Shown: piece after piece, positions 15,955 to 23,703 of the stretch
How positions within the stretch are numbered: the stretch's first letter is position 1
How the letters are laid out: each line of letters begins with the position of its first letter
NCBI GenBank assembly: GCA_964411925.1
Contig: CAYPNI010000048.1
Coordinates: 1 to 30,394 of the forward strand
Origin: VFKU01 sp964411925
GTDB lineage: Bacteria > Hydrogenedentota > Hydrogenedentia > Hydrogenedentales > GCA-2746185
Length of the DNA stretch: 30,394 nucleotides
Direction: 5' to 3'
Position numbers and translations under genes: made by a program
Notes under the pieces: model-generated
What the model was told of the DNA's origin: nothing
Database searches by the model: none
What the model saw: the letters and a program-made list of their open reading frames with translations, nothing else

Positions 15955-17204
15955 TGCGGGTTCCTCGGCGCAAACGGATTCGATCGCCCCGGCGCGCCCG
16001 ATTCGACCGGCTCCAGTTCCTCTTGTTCGACGAAACCGCCGCGTCCGCCGATGGTGGGCACGCGCGGGTCGCTGGTGTGTGTGGATACGATCGGCCGCGC
16101 GTCGCGCGAGTAGTAGTACGAGGTGTGCAGCCGCCCGTCTACGTAAAACTCGACGGTCATCTCCGACTCATACGTCAGCGGCACGGTGATCGACGTACCC
16201 GGCGAAAGTTGCGGGGGCGCGTCGACCTCGGTGTAGTGCACGCCACGCTGCGGATATTCGAGCTGACGCCGGCCGTCGGGCTGCAGCGTATAAATGCTTA
16301 CGGCCGCCTGCCGGCCGAGGTTCGGCACGACAAACACCGCTTCCACCGCCCGTTTTGCGTTGGGCAGATACGAAGCCGATTGCAGGCGAATGTCGAACGT
16401 GACCATGTCGCCCGGATTCAACCGCGATCCCGGTTCGGGAAACTGCGCCAGCACCGTGTCGTACTCCGCGCCGGGCCGCTCCACCTTGTACGGGACGACC
16501 TTGACGCTCAGGTTCGACAGCGCCATCTGCGCCTGCTCGAGCGACTTCCCCACCAGGGTCGGCATGATCATCGCCTGCGAAGACGGCCCGTCGCTCACCA
16601 GCAGGTGCACTTCGCCGCCGACCTGCACCGGGTGCAGCGGCTCCGGGTCCTGCGCGAGCACCGTGTCCGCGGGCAGGTTGTTGGGAATGCGCGCCACGGA
16701 CCCCGCCAGCAGCCGGGTCGATTCGAGTTCCTTGAGCGATTCCTCGAGCTTCTTGCCGATGAACCCCGGCGCGGGTTCGTAGCGTTTGCCTTCGCTGATC
16801 GTCAGCGCGACTTTCCGGCCCGAGCGCACCACCTGCGTCGCGCGCGGGCGCTGCACAATCACGTGAAACTCCGGCACGCGGTCGTCCGCCACTTCGTGCC
16901 GTTTGCCGAGTTCGAGGCCGGCTTCGGTGAGCACGTCCGCCGCCCGCGTGAACGGAAGGCCGGTAACGTCCGGCACGATGACGTAGCTGCCGCCCTGCAC
17001 GGCCTGCGTGAATACCCAGTACGCCGCCAGGCCCATCACCGCCACGAAGAAAATCATCGCGCCGGTCCAGCGCACGCCCCACGCGAGAAACCCGAAGAAG
17101 AAATGCAGCGACGTTAAGACCGCTTGCGAAGGCGACTCAGGAAGTACCCGTCCAATCCGCCCGCCGAGGGGATCACGCGATACTGACCTGCGCTTACTTT
17201 CCAT
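15951..17204 (-). CDS. Membrane-anchored PASTA-domain protein without kinase domain
   Basis: A 417-residue single-span protein: a basic cytoplasmic N terminus (MESKRRSVSRDPLGGRIGR), hydrophobic stretches at about 34-66, then three PASTA domains (about 74-140, 141-208 and 209-278) with the usual VPDVTGLPFTRA, IVQRP and VLAQDPEP turns. A last 130-residue beta-rich part follows, which I do not recognise. PASTA domains bind peptidoglycan fragments or beta-lactams, in PrkC/StkP kinases for example; here no kinase domain is present. Its position between rsmB and rpe is where some bacteria keep such a kinase. ATG 17204 has GGATGGA upstream and lies 91 bases inside rsmB; no start codon is available between the rsmB stop and the membrane segment, so the overlap looks real. 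Confidence 0.88.
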   Translation of the reverse strand: MESKRRSVSRDPLGGRIGRVLPESPSQAVLTSLHFFFGFLAWGVRWTGAMIFFVAVMGLAAYWVFTQAVQGGSYVIVPDVTGLPFTRAADVLTEAGLELGKRHEVADDRVPEFHVIVQRPRATQVVRSGRKVALTISEGKRYEPAPGFIGKKLEESLKELESTRLLAGSVARIPNNLPADTVLAQDPEPLHPVQVGGEVHLLVSDGPSSQAMIMPTLVGKSLEQAQMALSNLSVKVVPYKVERPGAEYDTVLAQFPEPGSRLNPGDMVTFDIRLQSASYLPNAKRAVEAVFVVPNLGRQAAVSIYTLQPDGRRQLEYPQRGVHYTEVDAPPQLSPGTSITVPLTYESEMTVEFYVDGRLHTSYYYSRDARPIVSTHTSDPRVPTIGGRGGFVEQEELEPVESGAPGRSNPFAPRNPQ

Positions 17205-18454
17205 GAATCCATCCACGGAGGGCCGTCTTCAAACGATACCGCTCCGTCCCCCTTAATCGACGCCAGCACGCCCAAAGTTTCCTCGGGCGTAAAGGTACAG
17301 ACCGAGTAGACGATCGACCCACCATTTTTGCAGAGCGCGATTGCCGATCGCAAAAGCCGCAGTTGTTCCTTCGCGAGCCGCGCGGGCGCGTCCGGCTGCA
17401 ACCGCCATTTGAGGTCGGGACGCCGCCGCAGCGTGCCCAGGCCCGTGCACGGAGCATCCAGCAACACCCCGTCGAAGCTCCCCGGCCGGAAGGGCGCGGC
17501 GTTCGCATCTGCCGTCACCAGCCGTACGCTCCCGGTCCCCAGCCGTTCGCAATTCTCCCGCGTCCGCGTCATCCGCCGCGGATCGGCGTCGCACGCCGCG
17601 ATGAAGCCTTCGTTCCCCATCAGTGCCGCCATGTGCGTCGATTTACCGCCCGGCGCCGCGCACAGGTCCGCGATGTGCGTGCCCGCCTCCGGCGCGAGCA
17701 GATGCACCGGCAACATCGACGCGCCGTCCTGTACGTAGAACGCGCCCTCGCGAAACGATTTGTGCTCCGTCGGCGCGGGTCCGTCCACGATCTCGATCAG
17801 TTCGGGAATCGTATCGTCCAGTTTCGCCGCGATCTCCGCCTTCTTGAGGCGTTCCAGCAGCTCTTCCCGTGAAGTCTTGAGCGTGTTCACGCGAATCGTG
17901 CGGGGCGCCTCTTCGTTGGATGCCGCGCACAGCGCGGACACCATTTCCGCGTCGAACTCCCGGAGCCACCGCTCCACGATCCAGCGAGGCATGCTGTATC
18001 GCGTCGATAGGAAGCCGGCGAGATCCGTCGCGCGATCGGGCAGTGCGACTTCGTCCAGCGAGGCCGGCACGCGTTTGAGCACCGCGTTCACCAGTCGCGA
18101 CGTGCCCACATGCCCGTGTTTCTTCGCGAGGTCCACCGAGGTGTGCACCATCGCGGGCGTCGTCACCGTGTGCAGGAACAGCGACTGGAAGACGCCCATG
18201 CGCAGGATTGTGCGGATCGGCGGCGGCAGGGAATCCATCGACTGATGCAGCAGCGGCTTCAGCACGTAATCGGCCAGGGCCGCGTGCCGCACGGTGCCGT
18301 AGACAAGCTGCGCCAGGAAGCGTTTGCCGCGCGGCGAAAGCCGGTCCCCGCGCCGCCGCAACGACCGATCCAGCGCGTCCGCAATGTGCACCGGCTCGCC
18401 AAACACGCGCAGCAGCACCGTCACCGCCGTATCCCGAACGATGTCCACCGGCAC
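17114..18454 (-). CDS. rsmB: 16S rRNA cytosine-C5 methyltransferase RsmB
   Basis: A 446-residue SAM-dependent enzyme that methylates a cytosine of 16S rRNA (C967 in E. coli). Residues 1-135 form the NusB-like RNA-binding domain (KRFLAQLVYGTVRHAALADYVL, RTILRMGVFQSLFL). The methyltransferase part has CAAPGGKSTHMA (265-276) for SAM, DAPCTGLGTLRRRPDLKW from 333 with Cys336, and the catalytic Cys386 in YSVCTFTPEE. The end, GLDGYFLSRLRK, is the normal family C terminus, so the gene is complete. GTG 18454 lies two bases after the fmt stop; the frame is open further upstream but that part runs inside fmt and is not RsmB-like. Confidence 0.95.
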   Translation of the reverse strand: MPVDIVRDTAVTVLLRVFGEPVHIADALDRSLRRRGDRLSPRGKRFLAQLVYGTVRHAALADYVLKPLLHQSMDSLPPPIRTILRMGVFQSLFLHTVTTPAMVHTSVDLAKKHGHVGTSRLVNAVLKRVPASLDEVALPDRATDLAGFLSTRYSMPRWIVERWLREFDAEMVSALCAASNEEAPRTIRVNTLKTSREELLERLKKAEIAAKLDDTIPELIEIVDGPAPTEHKSFREGAFYVQDGASMLPVHLLAPEAGTHIADLCAAPGGKSTHMAALMGNEGFIAACDADPRRMTRTRENCERLGTGSVRLVTADANAAPFRPGSFDGVLLDAPCTGLGTLRRRPDLKWRLQPDAPARLAKEQLRLLRSAIALCKNGGSIVYSVCTFTPEETLGVLASIKGDGAVSFEDGPPWMDSWKVSAGQYRVIPSAGGLDGYFLSRLRKRS

Positions 18455-18456
18455 GG

Positions 18457-19389
18457 TCAGGCGTCCATGAACCGTTCGCCCACGGTCAGCGGGCGGCCGC
18501 GCAGAAACTCCGCGGCGGACATCACGCGCTTGCCGGGGGCCTGCACGCGCTCGACCAGCAGCCCGCCCTCGCTCGTCGCCACCGTGAAGTGGTCCTTCGC
18601 GACTTCGACGATCGTCCCCGGTGGTTCCGTGCCGAAGTGCGGCACCGCGCGCGCGGCATAAATTCGAAGCACCTCTCCGCGCAGGGTCGATTGCGCGACG
18701 GGCCACGGCACGAACGCGCGCACACGGTTCCGAATGTCTCGCGCAGGCGCACGCCAGTCAATCCGCGCGTCGTCTTTGCCGATCATTTTGCAATATGTCG
18801 CACGTTCGTGGTCCTGTGGCGTGAAGCTTGCCGTTCCGCGCTCAATCTGGTCCAGCGCTTCGAGCATCATCCTGGCACCCGTCCCGGCGAGCGTACCCGT
18901 CAGAGTCTCCGCGGTGTCGTCATCGGCAATGGGATACGCCCGCTGCAATAGTATGTCCCCGCTGTCCATCTCCAGCCCGATCCGCATGATCGTGATGCCC
19001 GTCTCCGTCTCACCCTCCAGAATCGCCGATTGAATCGGCGACGGCCCGCGGTATTTCGGCAGCATCGAAGGGTGCAGGTTCAAGAACCCGTGCCCGGGCA
19101 CATCGAGGATGGGTTGCTTGAGAATCCGCCCGTATGCCACGAGCACACACACACCCGGTTGTTGATGTTTCAGCCATGTTTCGAACTCACCGTCATTGAG
19201 TTTCACGGGCTGATGCACCGGAATCCCGAGTTCCTGCGCCCGCGCCTTCACCGGCGGCGGCACGAGCGCTTTACTGCGCCCTTGCGCCTTGTCCGGCTGG
19301 CAAACAACAGCCGTGACGGCGTGCCGGCCAGCCACGGCCTCCAGCGTCGGCACGGCGAGTTCAGGAGTTCCGAAGAAGACGATGCGCAC
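18457..19389 (-). CDS. fmt: Methionyl-tRNA formyltransferase
   Basis: A 310-residue enzyme that formylates initiator Met-tRNA using 10-formyltetrahydrofolate. The formyltransferase core has FFGTPELAVPTLEA at the N terminus, the catalytic Asn104 and His106 in LNLHPSMLPKYRGPSPIQ and Asp142 in MDSGDILL; TGITIM lies between them. The C-terminal part is the tRNA-binding beta barrel (FVPWPVAQSTLRGEVLRIYAA). GTG 19389 is chosen because AAGGA lies about 8 bases upstream and the product then begins MRIVFFGTP as usual; GTG 19395 is the alternative. It is followed by rsmB after two bases. Confidence 0.96.
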   Translation of the reverse strand: MRIVFFGTPELAVPTLEAVAGRHAVTAVVCQPDKAQGRSKALVPPPVKARAQELGIPVHQPVKLNDGEFETWLKHQQPGVCVLVAYGRILKQPILDVPGHGFLNLHPSMLPKYRGPSPIQSAILEGETETGITIMRIGLEMDSGDILLQRAYPIADDDTAETLTGTLAGTGARMMLEALDQIERGTASFTPQDHERATYCKMIGKDDARIDWRAPARDIRNRVRAFVPWPVAQSTLRGEVLRIYAARAVPHFGTEPPGTIVEVAKDHFTVATSEGGLLVERVQAPGKRVMSAAEFLRGRPLTVGERFMDA

Positions 19390-19434
19390 GCGCACAATCC
19401 TTGAAATTGCGACGAAACGCGGCGCACCACCGCG

Positions 19435-19776
19435 TCAACTGGTGAGGCCTGGAATATCGATGCCGCCGGTCAGCTCGGTCATCTTGTCTCTGACGAGTTC
19501 CTGGGCCTTGCGCGTGCCCTCGTTGACCGCCGCCGCGACCAGCGTCTCGAGCATTTCCGGGTCGTCGCGGTCGATGATCTCGGGATCGATCTTGACCGAC
19601 AGCACTTCCATTTTGCCGTTCAGCACGACTGTAACCATCCCGCCGCCGGCAGACGCCTCGACGCGCTCGTTGGCCAGTTGCTCCTTGAGCTGCTCCATGT
19701 TCTGCTTGAGCGACATGGCCTGTTTGAACAGGTTTCCCATGTCGCCGAGACCGCCCAACCCCTTTGGAAACATCAT
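19435..19776 (-). CDS. ybaB: YbaB/EbfC family nucleoid-associated protein
   Basis: A 113-residue small DNA-binding protein. YbaB/EbfC proteins bind DNA as dimers and are thought to help organise the nucleoid. Family features: a Gly/Met-rich start (FPKGLGGLGDMGNLFKQA), a helix MEQLKEQLANERVEASAGGG, the conserved MVTVVLNGKMEVLSVKIDPE and a C-terminal helix AAAVNEGTRKAQELVRDKM. ATG 19776 (or ATG 19773) gives the normal family length; the frame is open upstream to 19896 but that part crosses the promoter and the divergent gene. In many bacteria it sits next to recR or dnaX; here it heads an operon with fmt, 45 bases downstream. Confidence 0.93.
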   Translation of the reverse strand: MMFPKGLGGLGDMGNLFKQAMSLKQNMEQLKEQLANERVEASAGGGMVTVVLNGKMEVLSVKIDPEIIDRDDPEMLETLVAAAVNEGTRKAQELVRDKMTELTGGIDIPGLTS

Positions 19777-19812
19777 CGATTCCGATTCAGTGTGAGAATT
19801 CGCCGCGCGTGT

Positions 19813-19841
19813 AGTATATCGGCCGGCACAGCGGCCCGCAA
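19813..19841 (-). promoter_or_regulatory. Promoter of the ybaB-fmt-rsmB-PASTA-rpe operon
   Basis: On the minus strand TTGCGG (19841-19836) and TATACT (19818-19813, five of six consensus) are separated by exactly 17 bases. Transcription would start near 19806, leaving a leader of about 30 bases before ATG 19776. The -35 box touches the first possible start codon of the divergent thioesterase gene, so the two genes share this short region. Confidence 0.55.
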
Positions 19842-20284
19842 TGAATCGACGGCGACCCATGGACAATACACTCATCCCATCGAACCCGGAATACAAGGAA
19901 TTCGTCCGGTATCAATTCAAGAGTGCCGGGTTCATCCAACACCTCGGCATCGACCTCGTCGATTTCGGCCCCGGTTGGTGCGAGACCGCGTTGCCGTTGC
20001 GCGCCGAACATATGCAGCAGGACAACTTCGCGCACGCGGGCGTCGTGACCACGCTCGCCGATCACACCAGCGGCATGGCAGCCGGTACCGTCTGCCCCGC
20101 GAACCGAAAAGTCCTCACCGTCGAGTTCAAGGTCAATCTACTGCGTCCGGCCGTGGGCGACGCTCTCCGGTGCCGGGCCGAGGTCGTCAAGCCGGGCAAA
20201 AACCTCACGGTCGTCGAGGCCCGGGTCCACATCGGCGAAAAACTGGTCGCGCTCATGACCGCGACCATGGCGCTCGTGGAGTAA
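19841..20284 (+). CDS. PaaI-type hot-dog thioesterase
   Basis: A 147-residue acyl-CoA thioesterase of the hot-dog fold. Features: HLGIDLVDFGPGWCETALPLRAEHMQQDNFAHAGVVTTLAD, with the HAG and Asp of the PaaI active site, followed by the long helix region and FKVNLLRPAVGDALRCRAEVVKPGKNLTVVEARV. It would hydrolyse aryl or short acyl-CoA esters in the cytoplasm. The start is uncertain: ATG 19841 and ATG 19859 (MDNTLIPSNPEY) both lack a clear ribosome binding site. It diverges from the ybaB operon and converges on the NicO gene with a five-base gap, with no terminator visible between them. Confidence 0.9.
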   Translation: MNRRRPMDNTLIPSNPEYKEFVRYQFKSAGFIQHLGIDLVDFGPGWCETALPLRAEHMQQDNFAHAGVVTTLADHTSGMAAGTVCPANRKVLTVEFKVNLLRPAVGDALRCRAEVVKPGKNLTVVEARVHIGEKLVALMTATMALVE

Positions 20285-20289
20285 TCCCG

Positions 20290-22191
20290 TCAGCCGCGCG
20301 CAGCCGGAATGATGATCACCCCGTGCGCGATCAGCGTCTGCACGACGAGCCCGATCCCCAGAATCGTGATCAGCGCCGCGGAAAACACCGGTAATGCCAG
20401 CAACACGCGGCTCTGTGCGCCGATGCGCTTGCGCACTTGTCCGGACGCGCGTACGACCGCGATCCCGATGCCGACCAATACCGCCGCGAGGCCGATGCTG
20501 AACGACAGGATCAGGATGAGCCCGAGCGCGAGCCGGCCGAGATTGATCGCCAGCATCAACACGATGAACGCCGCCGGACACGGCACGATGCCGCCGGAAA
20601 TCCCCAGCCACAGAATGCTCTTGTACGTCGGCGGTTTGCCGTCCTTACTTTCGACTACGTGCGAATGCGAGAACACCCCGTGTGAATGCGCGTGCGTGCC
20701 GTCCGGCGCATGCTCCAGGCCGTCGCCCGGCCCGTGTGTATGCGCGACGCCGCCCGTGTGCAGCATGTGATGGTGCCCGTGATCACCCGCATCGAGCCCG
20801 CCCGCGGGTTTCGCGAGCACGTAACGCGTGTAGCGTTGCTGCAACAGGAAGAGTCCCAAGCCCACAATGATCACGCCGGAGACTACCCCCGTCCAGAACG
20901 TGAACTGCTCCTCGGTCATGCGATCGGTGAAGTAGAGCGACACCACGCCCAGCGCGAGGATGCTCCACACATGCGTGATCGTCACGACGACGCCAAGCGC
21001 CAGCGCGTGCAATATCGTGCCGCGTTCGCCGATCAGGTATGCCGCCATCACCGTCTTGCCGTGCCCGGGCGAGAACGCGTGGCCCATTCCCAGCAGCATC
21101 GAAATCGTCAGCGCCGCGAACACCAGCGTGGGCGTGAGCGTCTCGGTGCGCAACACGTCCGTCACCCGGTTCAACATCTCGGCCGCGCGCTTGGATTGCG
21201 CCGGCGCGGTCGGCCTCCGGCCCTGCGCGACCGTTACCTTCGGTTCCGTCGGAGCAGCGGGCGCCGCGGTTTCCACGACGTCGCTCGGAGAGCCCGTCGC
21301 GGCGGCTGGCGCGTCGAGTCCGACGGTGCCGGTGGGATCGTCGCTGGCCGAAGGTGTAGCGGGCTCGTTGGCCCGCGGCAGCATTGCGTCGGTTGCCTCT
21401 GCCACGGCGATGGTTTGCGGAATTGACAGCCGCTCCGGCTCGCCGGACATGACGAGGACCATTTCTTCTTCGGGATTGCGCTGCGCCGTCGCAGTCCACG
21501 AAAAGTCCGGCTTCTCCGGCAGCGTTTCCAGGGTCTTCGCGCTCTTTGGACTCAGCTCGAAGTGAAAGCGGTTGTAGAAGCTCTGGAAAATTGGGTTTTC
21601 CTTCTCGTCCTGGAGAATGAGCGCGAAGTATTTGAGTTCGCCTTCCTGCCACGGCCCGAGTCCCACGCCGAAACGCCCGTCCAGGAGCGCGTAGCCTTCG
21701 CGGTATCCCTGCGCGGTTTCGGTGTTGCGCGAGCGGAACTCAATGACGAAATCGCGCTCGGGCCACGTCCAGGTCTGCGGCTCGGCTTCCAGAAAGATAT
21801 TGAACACCGGCATCGACCCGACGCCTTCGTACAAGTCCATCCTCCGCGACTTCAGCACGAGTGGCACCCGGACGCCGTCGAGGGTCAGTTCGAGATTGTT
21901 GAACAGATCCGGCACACGCTTGTCGAGATAGACCCTGATCTCTTCCGGGTTCGCCTTGTTGTCGAAGTTTACGTCCAGCAGGTCCATCTCGCGCATGGAC
22001 GGGATCTCGGCGATGTCCACCTGGTAATAGATCCGGGGGACCTCGCCGCGCAGCTCGAACAGCGTGTATTGGTTGATCGAATAGTTGCCAAGCGGGTGGG
22101 CGTAGGCCGTCACCGGCGCAAGACAGCACAGCAACGCGGCAACGAGATGGCTCCGCCGGCTGGCTCCTCGCAATGACGGGTTGGGGGACAT
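20290..22191 (-). CDS. NicO-family nickel/cobalt transporter with N-terminal periplasmic domain
   Basis: A 633-residue membrane protein. A signal sequence (about 1-31, ending AYA) is followed by a periplasmic domain beginning HPLGNYSINQYTLFEL, found at the front of many large NicO proteins. A Pro/Ala-rich linker (280-335) follows. The C-terminal transport domain has about six membrane helices and the family motifs GMGHAFSPGHGKT and GISGGIVPCPAAFIVL, separated by a His-rich loop (at least 12 His in 50 residues, DHGHHHML to HSHGVFSHSH). Members move nickel or cobalt, either inward or outward as RcnA does. nikR lies 10 bases upstream on the same strand, supporting nickel. Residues 5-16 are encoded by a dispersed repeat. 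Confidence 0.9.
   Translation of the reverse strand: MSPNPSLRGASRRSHLVAALLCCLAPVTAYAHPLGNYSINQYTLFELRGEVPRIYYQVDIAEIPSMREMDLLDVNFDNKANPEEIRVYLDKRVPDLFNNLELTLDGVRVPLVLKSRRMDLYEGVGSMPVFNIFLEAEPQTWTWPERDFVIEFRSRNTETAQGYREGYALLDGRFGVGLGPWQEGELKYFALILQDEKENPIFQSFYNRFHFELSPKSAKTLETLPEKPDFSWTATAQRNPEEEMVLVMSGEPERLSIPQTIAVAEATDAMLPRANEPATPSASDDPTGTVGLDAPAAATGSPSDVVETAAPAAPTEPKVTVAQGRRPTAPAQSKRAAEMLNRVTDVLRTETLTPTLVFAALTISMLLGMGHAFSPGHGKTVMAAYLIGERGTILHALALGVVVTITHVWSILALGVVSLYFTDRMTEEQFTFWTGVVSGVIIVGLGLFLLQQRYTRYVLAKPAGGLDAGDHGHHHMLHTGGVAHTHGPGDGLEHAPDGTHAHSHGVFSHSHVVESKDGKPPTYKSILWLGISGGIVPCPAAFIVLMLAINLGRLALGLILILSFSIGLAAVLVGIGIAVVRASGQVRKRIGAQSRVLLALPVFSAALITILGIGLVVQTLIAHGVIIIPAARG
22163..22180 (-). 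repeat. GTCATYGCGAGGAGC repeat inside the NicO signal-peptide region
   Basis: Read on the minus strand, CCCGTCATTGCGAGGAGC matches 17 of 18 bases with 11474-11491. It is translated in frame as PSLRGA near the start of the NicO protein, supplying positive charge ahead of the hydrophobic core of the signal sequence. The element is normally intergenic. Confidence 0.5.
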
Positions 22192-22201
22192 CGATCGGAA
22201 C

Positions 22202-22630
22202 CTACTTCAGATGCTTGCCAGTCGAACTCATCGTCAACTTCGCATGCAGCACGCCCTTTTGCTGGCCTAGCATGTCGGACAGCTCGCGCAAAACGCGGGA
22301 TTTACCTTTGCACATGATCATCTCCGCGCACAGGTCGTGGTCAAGATGAATGTGCGTCGTCGCGAGCACCGCGTGGTGGTGTTCATGTTGCAATGCCGTC
22401 AATTTGTCGCTCAGTTGCCGCGTCTCGTGGTTGTAAATGAGCGTGACGGTGCCGACGGCTTCCTCGTCGTGCTCCCACTCGTCCTCGACGAGGCGTGAGC
22501 GGATTAGGTCGCGAATGAATTCCGACCGGTTCGTGAACTTGCCGCGTTTCATCAGCTTCTCCATCTTCTGCAGCAGGGGTTTTTCGATGGTGAAGCTCAG
22601 GCGTTCCAGATCGTGTGCGTTTGTGGCCAT
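22202..22630 (-). CDS. nikR: Nickel-responsive regulator NikR
   Basis: A 142-residue repressor. Residues 9-47 are the ribbon-helix-helix DNA-binding domain (LSFTIEKPLLQKMEKLM, TNRSEFIRDLIRSRL). The rest is the ACT-like nickel-binding domain. All four high-affinity nickel ligands of E. coli NikR have counterparts: His82 in LQHEHHH, His93 and His95 in THIHLDHD, and Cys101. It should sense nickel and control the divergent nikKMLQO operon and its own operon with the NicO gene. ATG 22630 fits the family start; no ribosome binding site is visible. CATAAT lies 10 bases upstream and could be a -10 box. The frame is open to 22741 but that part is not NikR-like. Confidence 0.95.
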   Translation of the reverse strand: MATNAHDLERLSFTIEKPLLQKMEKLMKRGKFTNRSEFIRDLIRSRLVEDEWEHDEEAVGTVTLIYNHETRQLSDKLTALQHEHHHAVLATTHIHLDHDLCAEMIMCKGKSRVLRELSDMLGQQKGVLHAKLTMSSTGKHLK

Positions 22631-22734
22631 AGTGAGGATCATTATGGCTGCGAAACGGGCCGCGGATAAAGCCGACCGCTCATCCCGACGTCCCCGCGAT
22701 ACGTTTGGACTCGCTTCCGCGAGGGACGCATTCA

Positions 22735-22815
22735 TTGTCATCCCCTCGGCGGCGGGGATCTCTTCAAGTAAAGGGTCGGCTCGCGAAGAGGTTCCCGCCT
22801 TCGCGGGAATGACAA
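22735..22815. repeat. Inverted-repeat element between nikR and nikK
   Basis: The outer arms TTGTCATCCCC (22735-22745) and GGGAATGACAA (22805-22815) are complementary at 10 of 11 positions. Each end also forms its own hairpin: ATCCCC with GGGGAT (22740-22759), and TTCCCGC with GCGGGAA around CTTC (22792-22809). It resembles the common bacterial intergenic sequence with TCATTCCCGC arms. It occupies much of the 284-base divergent region, leaving about 100 bases on each side for promoters. Confidence 0.6.
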
Positions 22816-22860
22816 GGGGTGGAAGTCGAGCCCAGACCGGACTTGGCTAAAGCTCCCAAT

Positions 22861-22890
22861 TTGTAATACTATTTTCCGGAACTTCATACG
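22861..22890 (+). promoter_or_regulatory. Possible promoter and NikR half-site for the nik operon
   Basis: TTGTAA (22861-22866) and CATACG (22885-22890) could be -35 and -10 boxes with an 18-base spacer. TCATAC at 22884-22889 equals the right half of the E. coli NikR operator (GTATGA-N16-TCATAC). The left side has only GTAATA at 22863-22868, four of six matches with a 15-base spacer. The match is suggestive and could be chance. Confidence 0.28.
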
Positions 22891-22914
22891 GTCGAAACTG
22901 CGCGAGAAATTGCC

Positions 22915-23694
22915 GTGAAACGTCCTTATATCCTGTGCGCGCTTGTTGCACTCCTCTCTAATTCCGGCCCTGCGTCCGCGCACTTCCAGATGTTGATCCC
23001 GTCCGAAGCCAACGTGGACGACCCCAACTCCCCCTCGATCAATCTCGACATCCAGTTCACGCACCCCATGGCCGGCGGGCCGTTGATGTCGATGCCCGGC
23101 ATCGCGCGGTTCGGCGTGTTCGTGCGCGGCGAGTATTCCGATCTCTCCAATCTGCTCGAGCGCGTGGTCGTGGATGGCAAGGCGACGTATCGCTCCATCT
23201 ATCGATTCGATCGTCCGGGCGATCGGGTGTTCGTCCTCGAGCCCGCGCCGTACTGGGAACCGGCCGAAAACACGTACATCGTCCACTTCACCAAGGTCAT
23301 CGTGGACGGGTTCGGCGGGGGCGGCGGCTGGGACAAGCCGGCCGGGCTGCCTGTGGAGGTCGTTCCGCTGGTGCAGCCGTATGCGTTGTGGACGGGCAAC
23401 ACGTTCCGCGGCGTCGTCCTGCGCGAGGGACAGCCCGTGTCCAATGCGCGCGTCGAGATTGAGTATCTCAACAACGGCAATCCGCCGGTCAGCGTCCCGA
23501 GCGCCTCGTTTGAGACGCAGGTCGTCCGCTCGCGCACCAACGGTGAGTTCGAATACACGATCCCGCGCGCGGGGTGGTGGGGGTTCGCTGCCCTCGTGGA
23601 CGGGCCGTCCGAAGGCCTCAAGTCGCCCGAAGGCGAGCCGGCGGACATGGAGTGGGGCGGGCTGATCTGGGTGCACGCTGTGGACATGGAGTAG
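22915..23694 (+). CDS. nikK: NikK-type exported DUF4198 protein of the nickel importer
   Basis: A 259-residue exported protein with a signal peptide (MKRPYILCALVALL..., cleavage likely ASA-HF) and a mature part resembling DUF4198 proteins. These occur as the NikK component in NikKMLQO nickel uptake operons and are thought to help deliver the metal to the membrane transporter. The mature chain starts with His and runs into two beta-rich halves, the second like a carboxypeptidase-regulatory fold (FRGVVLREGQPVSNARVEIEYL ... TNGEFEYTIPRAGWWGF). The start is GTG 22915 with only a weak GAGAA site. nikM follows after 9 bases. The operon position makes the assignment good. Confidence 0.85.
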   Translation: MKRPYILCALVALLSNSGPASAHFQMLIPSEANVDDPNSPSINLDIQFTHPMAGGPLMSMPGIARFGVFVRGEYSDLSNLLERVVVDGKATYRSIYRFDRPGDRVFVLEPAPYWEPAENTYIVHFTKVIVDGFGGGGGWDKPAGLPVEVVPLVQPYALWTGNTFRGVVLREGQPVSNARVEIEYLNNGNPPVSVPSASFETQVVRSRTNGEFEYTIPRAGWWGFAALVDGPSEGLKSPEGEPADMEWGGLIWVHAVDME

Positions 23695-23703
23695 CCCGGC
23701 TGG

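Noticed and set aside
15954..17117. Long plus-strand ORF (387 codons) opposite the PASTA gene
   Set aside because: It mirrors a PASTA gene with clear domains; Arg/His-rich composition and no motif. A GC-rich antisense shadow.
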